From Panacagrimonas sp052386745 (GTDB taxonomy: Bacteria; Pseudomonadota; Gammaproteobacteria; Nevskiales; Nevskiaceae), in assembly GCA_052386745.1 (NCBI GenBank), contig JBQTJW010000013.1, forward strand, positions 1 through 64,000: 64,000 nt of DNA, in the 5' to 3' direction. Both the position numbers and the translations under genes were made by a program. This document shows positions 23,791 through 33,540 of this stretch, one piece after another; within the stretch, counting starts at the first letter, position 1; every line of letters begins with the position of its first letter. Below the pieces are notes generated by a model. It was not told where the DNA came from. It did no database searches and saw only the letters and a program-made list of their open reading frames with translations.

Positions 23791-24669
23791 TCAGCTGCGC
23801 GGCGTCAGCTCGTCCAGCACGGCGTCCACGCCGGCGCGCCAGTCGGGCGCCGCCAGCCCCAGGTCCTGGAAGGCGCGGCCATTGTCCAGGCGCGAATTGG
23901 CCGGGCGCCGGGCCTTGGTGGGGAACTCCGGGGTGGTGATGGCGTCCACGCGCGGGGTGCGTGGGATGAGCTGGCGCGCGTGGGCGCGGTCGATGATGTG
24001 ACGCGCAAAGCCGCACCAGCTCAGGTGCGGCTCGCCGGCAAAATGCCAGGTGCCGGCGGGCAGGGCCTGGCCCGCGGCCACGCGGTCGACCAGCGTGCGC
24101 AGCGCCTGCGCGATGTGCCCGGCCCAGGTGGGGCCGCCGAACTGGTCGTCCACGACGCGCAGCACGTCGCGCTCGGCGCCCAGGCGCAGCATGGTGCGCA
24201 GGAAATTGCCGCCGTGGGCAGCAAACACCCAGCTCACGCGCAGGATCAGGTGCTGCGGCGCGCGCCGCGCCGCCTCCTCCCCGGCCAGCTTCGAGGCGCC
24301 GTACACGCCGGTGGGGCCGGTGGCGTCGGTCTCGGCGTATGGGTCAGCCTTGCTGCCGTCGAACACGTAGTCGGTGGACACGTGGATGAGCGGCTTGCCG
24401 TGGGCGCGGGCGTACTCGGCCATGACGCCCACGGCGTCGCGGTTCACGCGGAAGGCGAGTTCGGCTTCGTCCTCGGCGCGGTCGACGGCGGTGTAGGCGC
24501 CCACCGAGAGGATGAGATCGGGGCGGTGCGCGTCCAGCCAGGCGTTCAGGCTCTCGGGCCGCGCCAGGTCCAATTCGGCGCGGCCGGGCGCCAGCAGGTC
24601 CAGGCCCTGCGCGCGGCGGCGGAACTCGGTGCCGACCTGGCCGCTGCCGCCGGTGAGGAGGATTTTCAT
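23791..24669 (-). CDS. rfbD: dTDP-4-dehydrorhamnose reductase
   Basis: A 292-residue extended-SDR enzyme: MKILLTGGSGQVGTEFRRRA (cofactor loop), INSTDYVFDG-like VSTDYVFDGSKADPY, and the catalytic Tyr-x3-Lys in VYGASKLAGEEA. It performs the last step of dTDP-L-rhamnose synthesis. rfbC lies three bases upstream, and a rhamnosyltransferase-like gene is next. rfbA and rfbB are not in the window, so the first two steps must be encoded elsewhere. Confidence 0.95.
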   Translation of the reverse strand: MKILLTGGSGQVGTEFRRRAQGLDLLAPGRAELDLARPESLNAWLDAHRPDLILSVGAYTAVDRAEDEAELAFRVNRDAVGVMAEYARAHGKPLIHVSTDYVFDGSKADPYAETDATGPTGVYGASKLAGEEAARRAPQHLILRVSWVFAAHGGNFLRTMLRLGAERDVLRVVDDQFGGPTWAGHIAQALRTLVDRVAAGQALPAGTWHFAGEPHLSWCGFARHIIDRAHARQLIPRTPRVDAITTPEFPTKARRPANSRLDNGRAFQDLGLAAPDWRAGVDAVLDELTPRS

Positions 24670-24672
24670 GGT

Positions 24673-25224
24673 TCAGATCGAGGGCAGGTTGGGTTGATCG
24701 GCCAGGCCGGGCAGCACCGCGTCCTTGCCCGAGAGCAGCGGCGTCACGCCCGCGTCGGGCCACTGGATGCCGATGCCGGGGTCGTTCCACAGCACGCCGC
24801 GCTCCGACGCCGGGTGGTAGTAGTCGGTGCACTTGTAGACGAAGTCCGCCTCGTCGGAGAGCACCAGGAAGCCGTGGGCAAACTTGGGCGGCACGTACAG
24901 CATGCGGTGGCTGACGTCGTCCAGCTCCAGCCCGAACCACTGGCCGAAGTTGGGCGAGCCGCGGCGGATGTCCACCGCCACGTCGAAGACCCTGCCGCGC
25001 GTCACGCGCACCAGCTTGCCCTGCGGTTGCACCAGCTGGTAATGCAGGCCGCGCAGGATGCCGCGGCGCGAGCGCGAGTGGTTGTCCTGCACGAAGTGCG
25101 AGGCCACGCCGTGCTCGGCCAGCAGCGATTCGCGGAAGGTTTCGACGAAGAATCCGCGCGCGTCGCCAAAGGCCTTGGGCTCCAGGACGAACACGCCGGG
25201 CAGGGGAGATTCGGTGATTTTCAA
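24673..25224 (-). CDS. rfbC: dTDP-4-dehydrorhamnose 3,5-epimerase
   Basis: A 183-residue cupin-fold epimerase with FVQDNHSRSRRGILRGLHYQ (substrate-binding region and catalytic His), VAVDIRRGSPNFGQW, LYVPPKFAHGFLVLSDEADFVYKCTDYY and GIGIQWP. These are the standard RfbC signatures. It makes dTDP-4-keto-L-rhamnose for the adjacent reductase. It is the first gene of the rfbC-rfbD-glycosyltransferase set, 150 bases downstream of the carboxylase operon. That gap shows only GC-rich inverted words (ACCCGG/CCGGGT near 25345) that might be a terminator remnant. Confidence 0.95.
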   Translation of the reverse strand: MKITESPLPGVFVLEPKAFGDARGFFVETFRESLLAEHGVASHFVQDNHSRSRRGILRGLHYQLVQPQGKLVRVTRGRVFDVAVDIRRGSPNFGQWFGLELDDVSHRMLYVPPKFAHGFLVLSDEADFVYKCTDYYHPASERGVLWNDPGIGIQWPDAGVTPLLSGKDAVLPGLADQPNLPSI

Positions 25225-25374
25225 GTCAGGGTTCCGGGAACAGCCGGCGGGTGCCGATCAGGAAGGCGAGGGCATTCGCAGCGTACCAGCTTGCCCGGGT
25301 GTATCCGAACCATGCTGCCCGGCCCGTACCCGGGTCCGCAATCCGGGTGAGTCCCGTCCGCGAACGCCCGGCTC

Positions 25375-26982
25375 CTACATCCGGAACACGCCGTAGCGTG
25401 GATCGCCGATCGGCGTGTTGAGCGCCGCGGAGATGGAGATGCCGAGCGCGTTGCGCGTGTCCACCGGGTCGAGGAGGCCGTCGTCCCAGATTTCAGAAGT
25501 CGACCAGTACGCGCTCTGCTTGCGCTTGAACTCGCCCAGCACCGGGTCGCGGATGGCGTCGATCTCGGCCTGGCTCAGCGTCCGGCCCTGCCTGGCGAGC
25601 TGGCGGATCTTCACATCGGCCAGCACGTTCGCCGCCTGCTCGGCGCCCATCACCGAAATCTGCGACTGCGGCCAGGAGAACAGGAAGCGCGAGTCGAAAG
25701 CGCGGCCGCTCATGCCGTAGTTGCCGGCGCCGAAGGAGCCGTGGCACATCACGGTGAACTTGGGCACCTCGCTGCACGACACCGCCATGATCAGCTTGGC
25801 GCCGTCCTTGCAGATGCCGCGGCGCTCGTACTCGCGGCCGACCATGAAGCCGGTGATGTTCTGCAGGAACACGATCGGCGTGCGGTTCTGGTTGCACAGC
25901 TCGATGAAGTGCGCGCCCTTGAGCGAGGAGTCGTTGAACAGCACGCCGTTGTTGGCCAGGATGCCGATCTTGTAGCCCCACAGGTGGGCGTAGCCGCAGA
26001 TCAGGGTCTTGCCGTACTGCGGCTGGTACTCGTGGAAGCGCGAGCCGTCGACCAGGCGCGCGATCACCTCGTTCATGTCGAACTGCTGCTTGATGTCGCG
26101 CGGCAGGATGCCGTAGAGGTCCGCCGGGTCGTAGTGCGGCGCCTCGGGCTGCTGCCATTCCACCGGCGTCTTCTGCGGCCGCCGGAACTGCGCCACGATG
26201 TCGCGCGCGATGGCGATGGCCTCCTCCTCGGTGGCCGCGGGGTAATCGGCGGTGCCGGACACTCTGGTGTGCATGTCGCAGCCGCCGAGCTCGTCCACCG
26301 AGTTCTCCTCGCCGGTGGCGGCCTTCACCAGCGGCGGGCCGGCCAGGAAGATGGCGCCGGTGCCGCGCACGATCACGTTGTAGTCCGACAGCGACGGCAC
26401 GTAGGCGCCACCGGCCGTGCAGTGGCCCAGCACCACCGACACCTGCGGCACGCCCATCTTCGACAGGATGCACTGGTTGCGGAAGATGCGGCCGCCGTAA
26501 TACTTGTCGGCGAACAGGTCGGCCTGCAGCGGCAGGAAGCCGCCGGCGGAATCGCACAGGTGCACCACCGGCAGGCGGTTTTCGATGGCGATGTCGAGCG
26601 CGCGCACCGACTTCTTCACCGTCAGCGGGTACCAGGCGCCGCCCTTGACGCTGGCATCGCCGGCGTTGATGACCACCTCGCGGCCCGAGACGATGCCGAT
26701 GCCGGTGACCACCGCTGCACTCGGCACTTCGCCGTCGTAGGCCTCGTTGGCCGCCAGCGAGGAAAACTCCAGGAACGGCGTGCCGGGGTCCAGCAGCAGC
26801 GCGATGCGTTCGCGCACCAGCAGCTTCTTCTGCGCGCGCAGGCGGTCCACGTCGCGTTGCGGGCGGTCGTCGCGCGCCGCGCGCTGCTTCTCGCGGAATT
26901 CGGCCGCCAGCGCGCGGTTGTGCGCGGCGTTGGCCAGGAATTCGGCCGAGCCGGTATTGAGGCGGGATTCGATGCGCTTCAT
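25375..26982 (-). CDS. Acyl-CoA carboxylase, carboxyltransferase (beta) subunit
   Basis: A 535-residue crotonase-superfamily carboxyltransferase. The biotin and CoA-binding segments are visible: GGAWYPLTVKKSVRALDIA, GHCTAGGAYVPSLSDYNVIV and FLAGPPLVKAATGEENSVDELGG; later FLQNITGFMVGREYERRGI and GNYGMSGRAFDSRFLFSWP. Length and the AGGAYVP motif point to the methylcrotonyl/geranyl-CoA carboxylase branch, not propionyl-CoA carboxylase. It overlaps the BCCP gene stop by 3 bases, so translation is coupled. Exact substrate is unproven; the surrounding acyl-CoA genes fit leucine or isoprenoid breakdown. Confidence 0.9.
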   Translation of the reverse strand: MKRIESRLNTGSAEFLANAAHNRALAAEFREKQRAARDDRPQRDVDRLRAQKKLLVRERIALLLDPGTPFLEFSSLAANEAYDGEVPSAAVVTGIGIVSGREVVINAGDASVKGGAWYPLTVKKSVRALDIAIENRLPVVHLCDSAGGFLPLQADLFADKYYGGRIFRNQCILSKMGVPQVSVVLGHCTAGGAYVPSLSDYNVIVRGTGAIFLAGPPLVKAATGEENSVDELGGCDMHTRVSGTADYPAATEEEAIAIARDIVAQFRRPQKTPVEWQQPEAPHYDPADLYGILPRDIKQQFDMNEVIARLVDGSRFHEYQPQYGKTLICGYAHLWGYKIGILANNGVLFNDSSLKGAHFIELCNQNRTPIVFLQNITGFMVGREYERRGICKDGAKLIMAVSCSEVPKFTVMCHGSFGAGNYGMSGRAFDSRFLFSWPQSQISVMGAEQAANVLADVKIRQLARQGRTLSQAEIDAIRDPVLGEFKRKQSAYWSTSEIWDDGLLDPVDTRNALGISISAALNTPIGDPRYGVFRM

Positions 26983-27476
26983 CACTGTGAGTCCAGGGTG
27001 AGCAGGAGGGCGTCGCGGTCGAAGGTCTGGCCCTTCTCGAACTGCACCGCGGCGACCACGCCGTCACGCGGCGCGACGATGGTGGTTTCCATCTTCATGC
27101 TCTCCATCACCAGCAGGGTCTGGCCCTTGGCCACCGCGTCGCCGGGCTTCACCGGCACGGACACGATGCTGCCCGGCATCGGCGCGCGGATGCCGTCGCC
27201 GCTGCCGCCGCCGGCCTGCGCGGCCAGGCGCTCCAGCGGGTGCTCGTAGCGCAGCTGGTGGGCTTCGCCGTCGAGGTGCACGAACACCTCGTCGCCACGG
27301 GTGGCGATCACCACTTCGACGTGGCGCTCGCCGACCGTGAGCCAGGCGCGGCCATCGGCGGCCGCGCGCAGGTCGACGGCAATGGTGCTGCCGCCCCAGT
27401 GCAGCCGGTAGGCCTCGCGGCTGCGCGAGAGTTCGACGTTGTGCTCGGCGCCGCCGAGCTTGAAGGCGTGGTGCAC
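26982..27476 (-). CDS. Stand-alone biotin carboxyl carrier protein of an acyl-CoA carboxylase
   Basis: A 164-residue protein. The C-terminal 75 residues form a biotinyl domain (IRAPMPGSIVSVPVKPGD, then the biotin-acceptor lysine in ESMKMETTI). The usual AMKM reads SMKM here; the acceptor Lys is intact. The N-terminal half (AYRLHWGGSTIAVDLR..., HVEVVIATRGDEVFVHLDGE) resembles the BT/linker region that in methylcrotonyl-CoA carboxylase lies between biotin carboxylase and biotinyl domains. It is therefore the detached C-terminal part of an alpha subunit. GTG 27476 has GAGG eight bases upstream. Confidence 0.85.
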   Translation of the reverse strand: MHHAFKLGGAEHNVELSRSREAYRLHWGGSTIAVDLRAAADGRAWLTVGERHVEVVIATRGDEVFVHLDGEAHQLRYEHPLERLAAQAGGGSGDGIRAPMPGSIVSVPVKPGDAVAKGQTLLVMESMKMETTIVAPRDGVVAAVQFEKGQTFDRDALLLTLDSQ

Positions 27477-27542
27477 GGTCAGGCCTCGATGGAAGTCAGA
27501 AGGGTGCAGCCGGGTGAAGGGCTGGCGACTCGGCGCCCGTGT

Positions 27543-29066
<1,524 letters not shown>

Positions 29067-29173
29067 GAGCGGTTCTCCCCGATTCGTTTGGCCGGTGCAC
29101 CGGCGCTGATGGCTCGATGGCGCGAAGAATAGCGCGCCCGGGCGGCCGGTTTGCGATCACCTTGGGAAAAGCG

Positions 29174-29320
29174 GTTCACCGCGAAGGCGCAAAGGAAAAA
29201 GAGAGAACGCAAAGTCTCAATTGAAAACGACACCCTGACCCGATGAGTGAGCACCTTCTTTTACCCGATGTTCTTTGCGTCCTTTGCCTGACCTTCACCC
29301 TCTGCGCCTTTGCGGTGAAA
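29174..29320. repeat. Long imperfect inverted repeat (intergenic hairpin element)
   Basis: TTCACCGCGAAGGCGCAAAGG at about 29175 and AACGCAAAG at 29207 are mirrored by CTTTGCGTCCTTTGC at 29273 and GCGCCTTTGCGGTGAA ending at 29319. The arms bracket a central ~55 bases. Words of the type TTCACCGCGAAGGCGCAAAGGACGCAAAG recur in intergenic regions of many bacteria as a hairpin-forming repeat (from general knowledge, not searched). No gene is supported between 29067 and 29353. Confidence 0.65.
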
Positions 29321-29353
29321 GCATTCCGGGGCGCTCAACTGCGGTTTGAAGGA

Positions 29354-30322
29354 TCAATTTTCCGGCGGCACGGCCGGCATCACCTTGTTGCGTTCTGAGA
29401 GCAGCAGGATGCCGATGGTCACCAGCGCCGTGCCCAGCAGCTGGATCGCGGACACCGGCTCATCCAGCAGGTGCGCGGCCACGAACAGCGTGGCGATGGG
29501 CCCGATCATGCTGGCCTGCGCGGCGTGCCCGGCACCGATCCGCTGCACCGCGATCATGGTCATGAACACCGGCACCGCGGTGCCGATCGAGCCATTCATC
29601 AGCGAGATCCACCAGGTGTAGTCGCTCTGCTGGAACAGCGTCGGGAACGGCCGCAGCACCGCGTACTGCACCAGGCAGGCGATGCACGACACGCTCATGG
29701 CCAGCGACACCACGCGCAAGGTGCCCAGGCGCTTCATGAGCTTTTCGGTGAGCAGCAGGTAGATGGCGTAGGTGGTGGCGCTCATGGCCACCAGCGCGCC
29801 GCCCAGCAGGGTGCGGCCGCTGGCGTCGAAGCTCAGCTCGTGCCAGAACACCAGCACGATCCCGAAGTACGCCAGCGCCATCGACAGCCATTGCTTGCGG
29901 CTGATGGCGCGGCCGAAGAACACCAGCCCCAGGACCAGCACCAGCGTGGGCGTGATGAACAGGATCACCCGCTCCAGCCCGGCGGAGATGTATTGCAGGG
30001 CCAGGAAATCCAGCATGCTCGAACCGTAGAAGCCGAGCAGGCCCAGCCCCGTGATGTGGGCCAGGTCGCGAGCGTTGGGGCGCGGTTCGCGGCGCCAGGT
30101 CCACACCGCCACCACCGCGAAGAACGGGGCGGCGAACAGCATGCGCAGCGCGATCACGCTCACCGAGTCCAGCCCGTGGCGGTACAGCAGCTTGACCGCC
30201 ACCAGCTTGACCGACAGCAGCACGGCGGCGACGCCGGACAGGATCAGCCCGCTGTTGATGACCGAGGAGGGGAGGGGCGTGGGGCCGGAGCGGGCGGGCA
30301 CGTCCGAAGCTTGAAGTTTCAC
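29354..30322 (-). CDS. EamA/DMT-family transporter
   Basis: A 322-residue membrane protein with about ten hydrophobic segments in two EamA repeats (first from INSGLILSGVAAVLLSVKLVAVK, second from TLLGGALVAMSATTYAIYLLL). Drug/metabolite-transporter family members export amino acids, metabolites or toxins; substrate is unknown. The GTG start lacks a Shine-Dalgarno. A TAAACT -10 box on the minus strand ends seven bases before it, and a palindromic operator lies just beyond. The transporter may thus be controlled with the acyl-CoA genes that share the operator at 40316. Confidence 0.85.
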   Translation of the reverse strand: MKLQASDVPARSGPTPLPSSVINSGLILSGVAAVLLSVKLVAVKLLYRHGLDSVSVIALRMLFAAPFFAVVAVWTWRREPRPNARDLAHITGLGLLGFYGSSMLDFLALQYISAGLERVILFITPTLVLVLGLVFFGRAISRKQWLSMALAYFGIVLVFWHELSFDASGRTLLGGALVAMSATTYAIYLLLTEKLMKRLGTLRVVSLAMSVSCIACLVQYAVLRPFPTLFQQSDYTWWISLMNGSIGTAVPVFMTMIAVQRIGAGHAAQASMIGPIATLFVAAHLLDEPVSAIQLLGTALVTIGILLLSERNKVMPAVPPEN

Positions 30323-30329
30323 GGGGCCA

Positions 30330-30360
30330 AGTTTACTGTCTAACGACCGTTAGGAACAGG
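30330..30360. promoter_or_regulatory. Palindromic operator with flanking -10 box, first copy
   Basis: CTAACG, AC, CGTTAG at 30340-30353 is a perfect inverted repeat inside a longer element, 30335-30360 (ACTGTC, then AACG, GTTAGG and AACAGG). TAAACT on the minus strand (30335-30330) can serve the transporter gene; TTTACT on the plus strand (30332-30337) could serve genes to the right. The AACG-N-CGTT form is typical of TetR-family operators. A second copy is at 40316-40343. Confidence 0.6.
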
Positions 30361-30530
30361 AAGCGGCCGGCGCGAATTGGGCGCGGAATGGGCGCGGAAC
30401 GGGCCGGGTTCCACCGCTCCTCCGAAGGCTCGGCGCGGGTCCGTTCTGCTACTGTTCAAGGCGCGAATGCCGCCCCCGAAGCAGGGTCGGCTCACATCCA
30501 CACATCCGTGTCTGGCGAGGAGAAAAAATC

Positions 30531-30965
30531 ATGAGCGAATCCGATACCTACCCCGGCAGCTGCTTCTGCGGCGCGGTCAAGTTCACCGTGACCGGCGCGC
30601 CGGTGGCCATGGGCTACTGCCACTGCGAGTCCTGCCGCAGCTGGTCGGCCAGCCCGGTCAACGCCTTCAGCCTGTGGGCGCCGAGCGCGGTACGCATCAC
30701 CCAGGGCGCGGACAACATCGGCAGCTACCACAAGACCGAGCAGAGCTATCGCAAGTGGTGCAAGACCTGCGGCGGCCACGTGTTTTCGGAACATCCCGGG
30801 TTCGGCCTCACCGACGTCTACGCCGGCGTCATTCCCAGCTTCAAGTTCCAGCCGGCTCTGCACGTGCACTATGGCGAGAGCACGCTGCCCATCCGCGACG
30901 GCCTGCCGAAGATGAAGGATATGCCCGCCGAAATGGGCGGCTCCGGCGTGACGCTGCCGGAATGA
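30531..30965 (+). CDS. GFA-family (glutathione-dependent formaldehyde-activating-like) protein
   Basis: A 144-residue zinc protein of the GFA/CENP-V fold. Zinc-binding cysteines are visible as C11 and C13 (GSCFCGAV), C30, C32 and C35 (YCHCESCR), and a later CKTCG pair. Members bind glutathione or small aldehyde adducts, but for most, including this one, the reaction is unknown. GAGGAGAAAAAATC gives a strong ribosome binding site. The 200 bases upstream contain the palindromic operator and no other supported feature. It may form a small unit with the dioxygenase gene 37 bases on. Confidence 0.88.
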   Translation: MSESDTYPGSCFCGAVKFTVTGAPVAMGYCHCESCRSWSASPVNAFSLWAPSAVRITQGADNIGSYHKTEQSYRKWCKTCGGHVFSEHPGFGLTDVYAGVIPSFKFQPALHVHYGESTLPIRDGLPKMKDMPAEMGGSGVTLPE

Positions 30966-31002
30966 GTCGAGGTTTCAGATCGCCCTCATCCAGGCCGGGC
31001 AG

Positions 31003-31869
31003 ATGAACCCAGCCGCATCTCGGGCGAGCGGGCCCAGTTCTGCGCGCGCCCTGCGCGTCACGCGCTGGAGCGGATCGGTGGGCGCGCTGATCGAGGGCGT
31101 GGACCTTGCCACCGGGCTCGATCCGGTGACGGTGGCAGACATCCGCGCCGCGCTGCTCGCGCACGGCGTGGTGTTTTTCCAGGAGCAATCGCTGTCGCCG
31201 CAGCAGCTGGTGCAGGTGGCGCGCTGTTTCGGCGAGCCCATGCACTACCCGCAGCTGCCGGGCCTGCCCGAGGCGCCACTGGTGACGGCGGTGCTCAAGC
31301 GCGAGCAGGAAAAGGAGGCGTTCGGCGGCGTGTGGCACTCCGACACCACCTACCTGCAAACGCCGCCGATGGCGACGCTGCTCTACGGCGTCGAGGTTCC
31401 GCCGCAGGGTGGCGACACGCTGTTCGCCAACCAGTACCTGGCCTACGAGAACCTCTCGGCCGGGCTCAGGCAGACCCTGCGCGGCCTGCGCGGGCTGAGC
31501 TCGTCGGCCAAGGCCGAGGTCTCGCGCACGCGTGAGGATCGCCTGCGCGAAATCGGCCGCGACGCGGTGACGCTGGAGGCCGAGCACCCCATCGTGCGAA
31601 CGCACCCGGAAACCGGGCGCCAGGCGCTGTACGTCAACGTGGCGCACACCCGGCTGATCTGTGGATGGACCGAGGACGAGAGCCGCGGCCTGCTCGAGTA
31701 TCTTTTCTCGCAGCAGACGCGGCCCGAGTACACCTGCCGCTGGCGCTGGTCGCCGGGCGCGCTCGCCATCTGGGACAACCGCTGCGTGCAGCACCTGCCG
31801 GTGAACGATTACCACGGCCACCGGCGCCTGATGCACCGCGTGACCCTGGTGGGTGACGTTCCGGTCTAG
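31003..31869 (+). CDS. TauD/TfdA-family Fe(II)/2-oxoglutarate dioxygenase
   Basis: A 288-residue oxygenase. Iron ligands are H112 and D114 (VWHSDTTY) and distal H264 (WDNRCVQH), with the 2-oxoglutarate-binding Arg in HRRLMHRV. It resembles taurine and 2,4-D dioxygenases and would hydroxylate a carboxylate or sulfonate next to a leaving or ether group. The substrate is unknown. Flanking genes act on acyl-CoA, so it may feed an acid into that pathway (inference). The ribosome binding site (GGGCAG) is weak. Confidence 0.88.
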   Translation: MNPAASRASGPSSARALRVTRWSGSVGALIEGVDLATGLDPVTVADIRAALLAHGVVFFQEQSLSPQQLVQVARCFGEPMHYPQLPGLPEAPLVTAVLKREQEKEAFGGVWHSDTTYLQTPPMATLLYGVEVPPQGGDTLFANQYLAYENLSAGLRQTLRGLRGLSSSAKAEVSRTREDRLREIGRDAVTLEAEHPIVRTHPETGRQALYVNVAHTRLICGWTEDESRGLLEYLFSQQTRPEYTCRWRWSPGALAIWDNRCVQHLPVNDYHGHRRLMHRVTLVGDVPV

Positions 31870-31935
31870 CTTTTTCGCACGCGCCGCGCACGGTGCGGCA
31901 ACACGAAATCCATCAACTACCTGGACAGCACGCAC

Positions 31936-32697
31936 ATGAGACTGGGCAGCGTCGAATTCGAGAAACGCGGGCGCGTGGCGATCGTCACGCTGGACGAACC
32001 GGGCAAGCTCAACGCGCTGTCCGCCGGCATCCGCCAGGGCGTGACTGAAAGCCTGGCGCTGATCGAGGCCGATCCCGAGATTCGCGTCGGCATCCTCACC
32101 GGCAGCGGCGACAAGTCGTTCTCTGCCGGCGCCGACATCAGCGGTTTCGACTTCACGCCGGAGGCGGTGCGGAAATTCCTGGCCGACATCATCACCTTCC
32201 TGTCGTCACCGGAGTCCTGTTCCAAGCCGCTGATCGCGGCGGTCAACGGCTACTGCTTCGGCGGCGGCTTCGAGCTGGCCATCGCCTGCGATTTCGTGCT
32301 GGCCTCGGATCGCGCCAAGTTCGGCGTGCCAGAGATCCAGCTCGGCCTGCTGCCGGGGTTCGCGCTGGTGCGGCTGACCGAGCTGGTGGGGCGCGCCAAG
32401 GCCAAGGAGATGTCGATGATCGGCGATCCGGTTTCCGCCGACGAAGCGGTGCGCATCGGCCTCGCACTGCGCAGCGTCGAGCACGCCAGGCTGATGGACG
32501 AGGCGCTGGCGATGGCCGAGAAGATCGCCTCGCGCCCGGCCATGGCGGTGCGCATGGCCAAGAGCTTCTACAACCGTGGCCTCGGCGGCGACGACCTGCG
32601 CTACACGCGCGACGCCTTTCCGTTCCTGTTCCTGACGCCGGATGCGCAGGAGGGCGTCACCGCCTTCCGAGAGAAGCGCAAGCCGCGCTTCGAATGA
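31936..32697 (+). CDS. Enoyl-CoA hydratase/isomerase family protein
   Basis: A 253-residue crotonase-fold protein. The oxyanion-hole segments are FSAGADISGFD and NGYCFGGGFELAIACD; the catalytic region is FGVPEIQLGLLPGFALVRL. It would hydrate an enoyl-CoA or act on a related thioester. It precedes a citryl-CoA-lyase-like gene by 37 bases, and the two are probably co-transcribed. A second family member lies at 47315 and is only distantly alike. Confidence 0.88.
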   Translation: MRLGSVEFEKRGRVAIVTLDEPGKLNALSAGIRQGVTESLALIEADPEIRVGILTGSGDKSFSAGADISGFDFTPEAVRKFLADIITFLSSPESCSKPLIAAVNGYCFGGGFELAIACDFVLASDRAKFGVPEIQLGLLPGFALVRLTELVGRAKAKEMSMIGDPVSADEAVRIGLALRSVEHARLMDEALAMAEKIASRPAMAVRMAKSFYNRGLGGDDLRYTRDAFPFLFLTPDAQEGVTAFREKRKPRFE

Positions 32698-32734
32698 TTC
32701 CCCTCCAATTTCCGCATCACGCCGAGGCCTCCGC

Positions 32735-33532
32735 ATGAGTTCCAAGCGCAAGCCCATTCGCACCGACATGGGCTTTTCCACCGCCGACCGCATCGTCGCG
32801 CGCGGCCACGACCTGCCGGGCGAACTGCTGGGCCGGATCAACCTCGGCGACATGGCCTTCCTGGAAATGATGGGCCGCATCCCGAGCGCGCAGGAATCGG
32901 TGCTGTTCAACGCGCTGGCGGTGACCCTGGTGGAGCACGGCCTGACGCCCAGCGCGCTCGCCGCGCGCATGACCTATACCGGCGCGCCGGAATCGATCCA
33001 GGGCGCGGTGGCGGCGGGGCTGGGCGGGCTGGGCACGGTGTTCGTCGGCACCACCGAAGGCTCCGCGAAGTTCCTGCAGGAGGCCATTCCGGACCGCGCC
33101 AATCCCGGCCCGCTGGACGAGCTGGCCTCGCAGATCGTGGCCGACTGGCACGGGCGCAAGGCCATCATCCCCGGCCTGGGCCACCCGGTGCACAAGCCGA
33201 TCGATCCGCGCACGCCGCGGCTGTTTGCCATCGCGCGCGAGCAGGGATTTGACGGCCCATACATCCGCCTCATGCAGCGCGTGGCCGACGAGGCGGCGCG
33301 GGTCTACGGCAAGGTGCTGCCGATCAACGCCACCGGCGCCATCGGCGCCTGCTGCTCGGAGCTGGGCATTGCCTGGACCGCCTGCCGCGGTATCGGCGTG
33401 TTCGCGCGCGCCATCGGCCTGGTGGGCCACATCATGGAAGAAATGCGCGCACCCATCGCGCGTGAAATCTGGACCCGCGCCGAGGACGAGGCGCGCGATC
33501 ACGCGCTGGAAGACGAGAAGCGCAGCGGTTAG
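32735..33532 (+). CDS. Citryl-CoA lyase / citrate-synthase-like protein
   Basis: A 265-residue protein matching only the large catalytic part of citrate synthase: FSTADRIVARGHDLPGELLG, AALPGSLGG-like VAAGLGGLGTVF, PGLGHPVHKPIDPRTPRLF with the active-site His, and NATGAIGACCSELGIAW. Such short, stand-alone proteins are annotated as citryl-CoA lyases. True citrate synthases are about 430 residues. It may cleave or form a citryl-type CoA thioester in the neighbouring pathway. ATG 32735 has GAGG eight bases before it; the frame extends upstream to 32642, but that part overlaps the hydratase. Confidence 0.82.
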   Translation: MSSKRKPIRTDMGFSTADRIVARGHDLPGELLGRINLGDMAFLEMMGRIPSAQESVLFNALAVTLVEHGLTPSALAARMTYTGAPESIQGAVAAGLGGLGTVFVGTTEGSAKFLQEAIPDRANPGPLDELASQIVADWHGRKAIIPGLGHPVHKPIDPRTPRLFAIAREQGFDGPYIRLMQRVADEAARVYGKVLPINATGAIGACCSELGIAWTACRGIGVFARAIGLVGHIMEEMRAPIAREIWTRAEDEARDHALEDEKRSG

Positions 33533-33540
33533 CCCTGCGG

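Noticed and set aside
23332..25350. 672-residue plus-strand open frame
   Set aside because: Antisense to rfbC, rfbD and the glycosyltransferase.
25225..25374. Terminator between the carboxylase operon and rfbC
   Set aside because: GC-rich inverted words exist, but the stems are short with long loops and no T-run, so no feature was called.
25741..27249. 502-residue plus-strand open frame
   Set aside because: Antisense to the carboxylase subunits.
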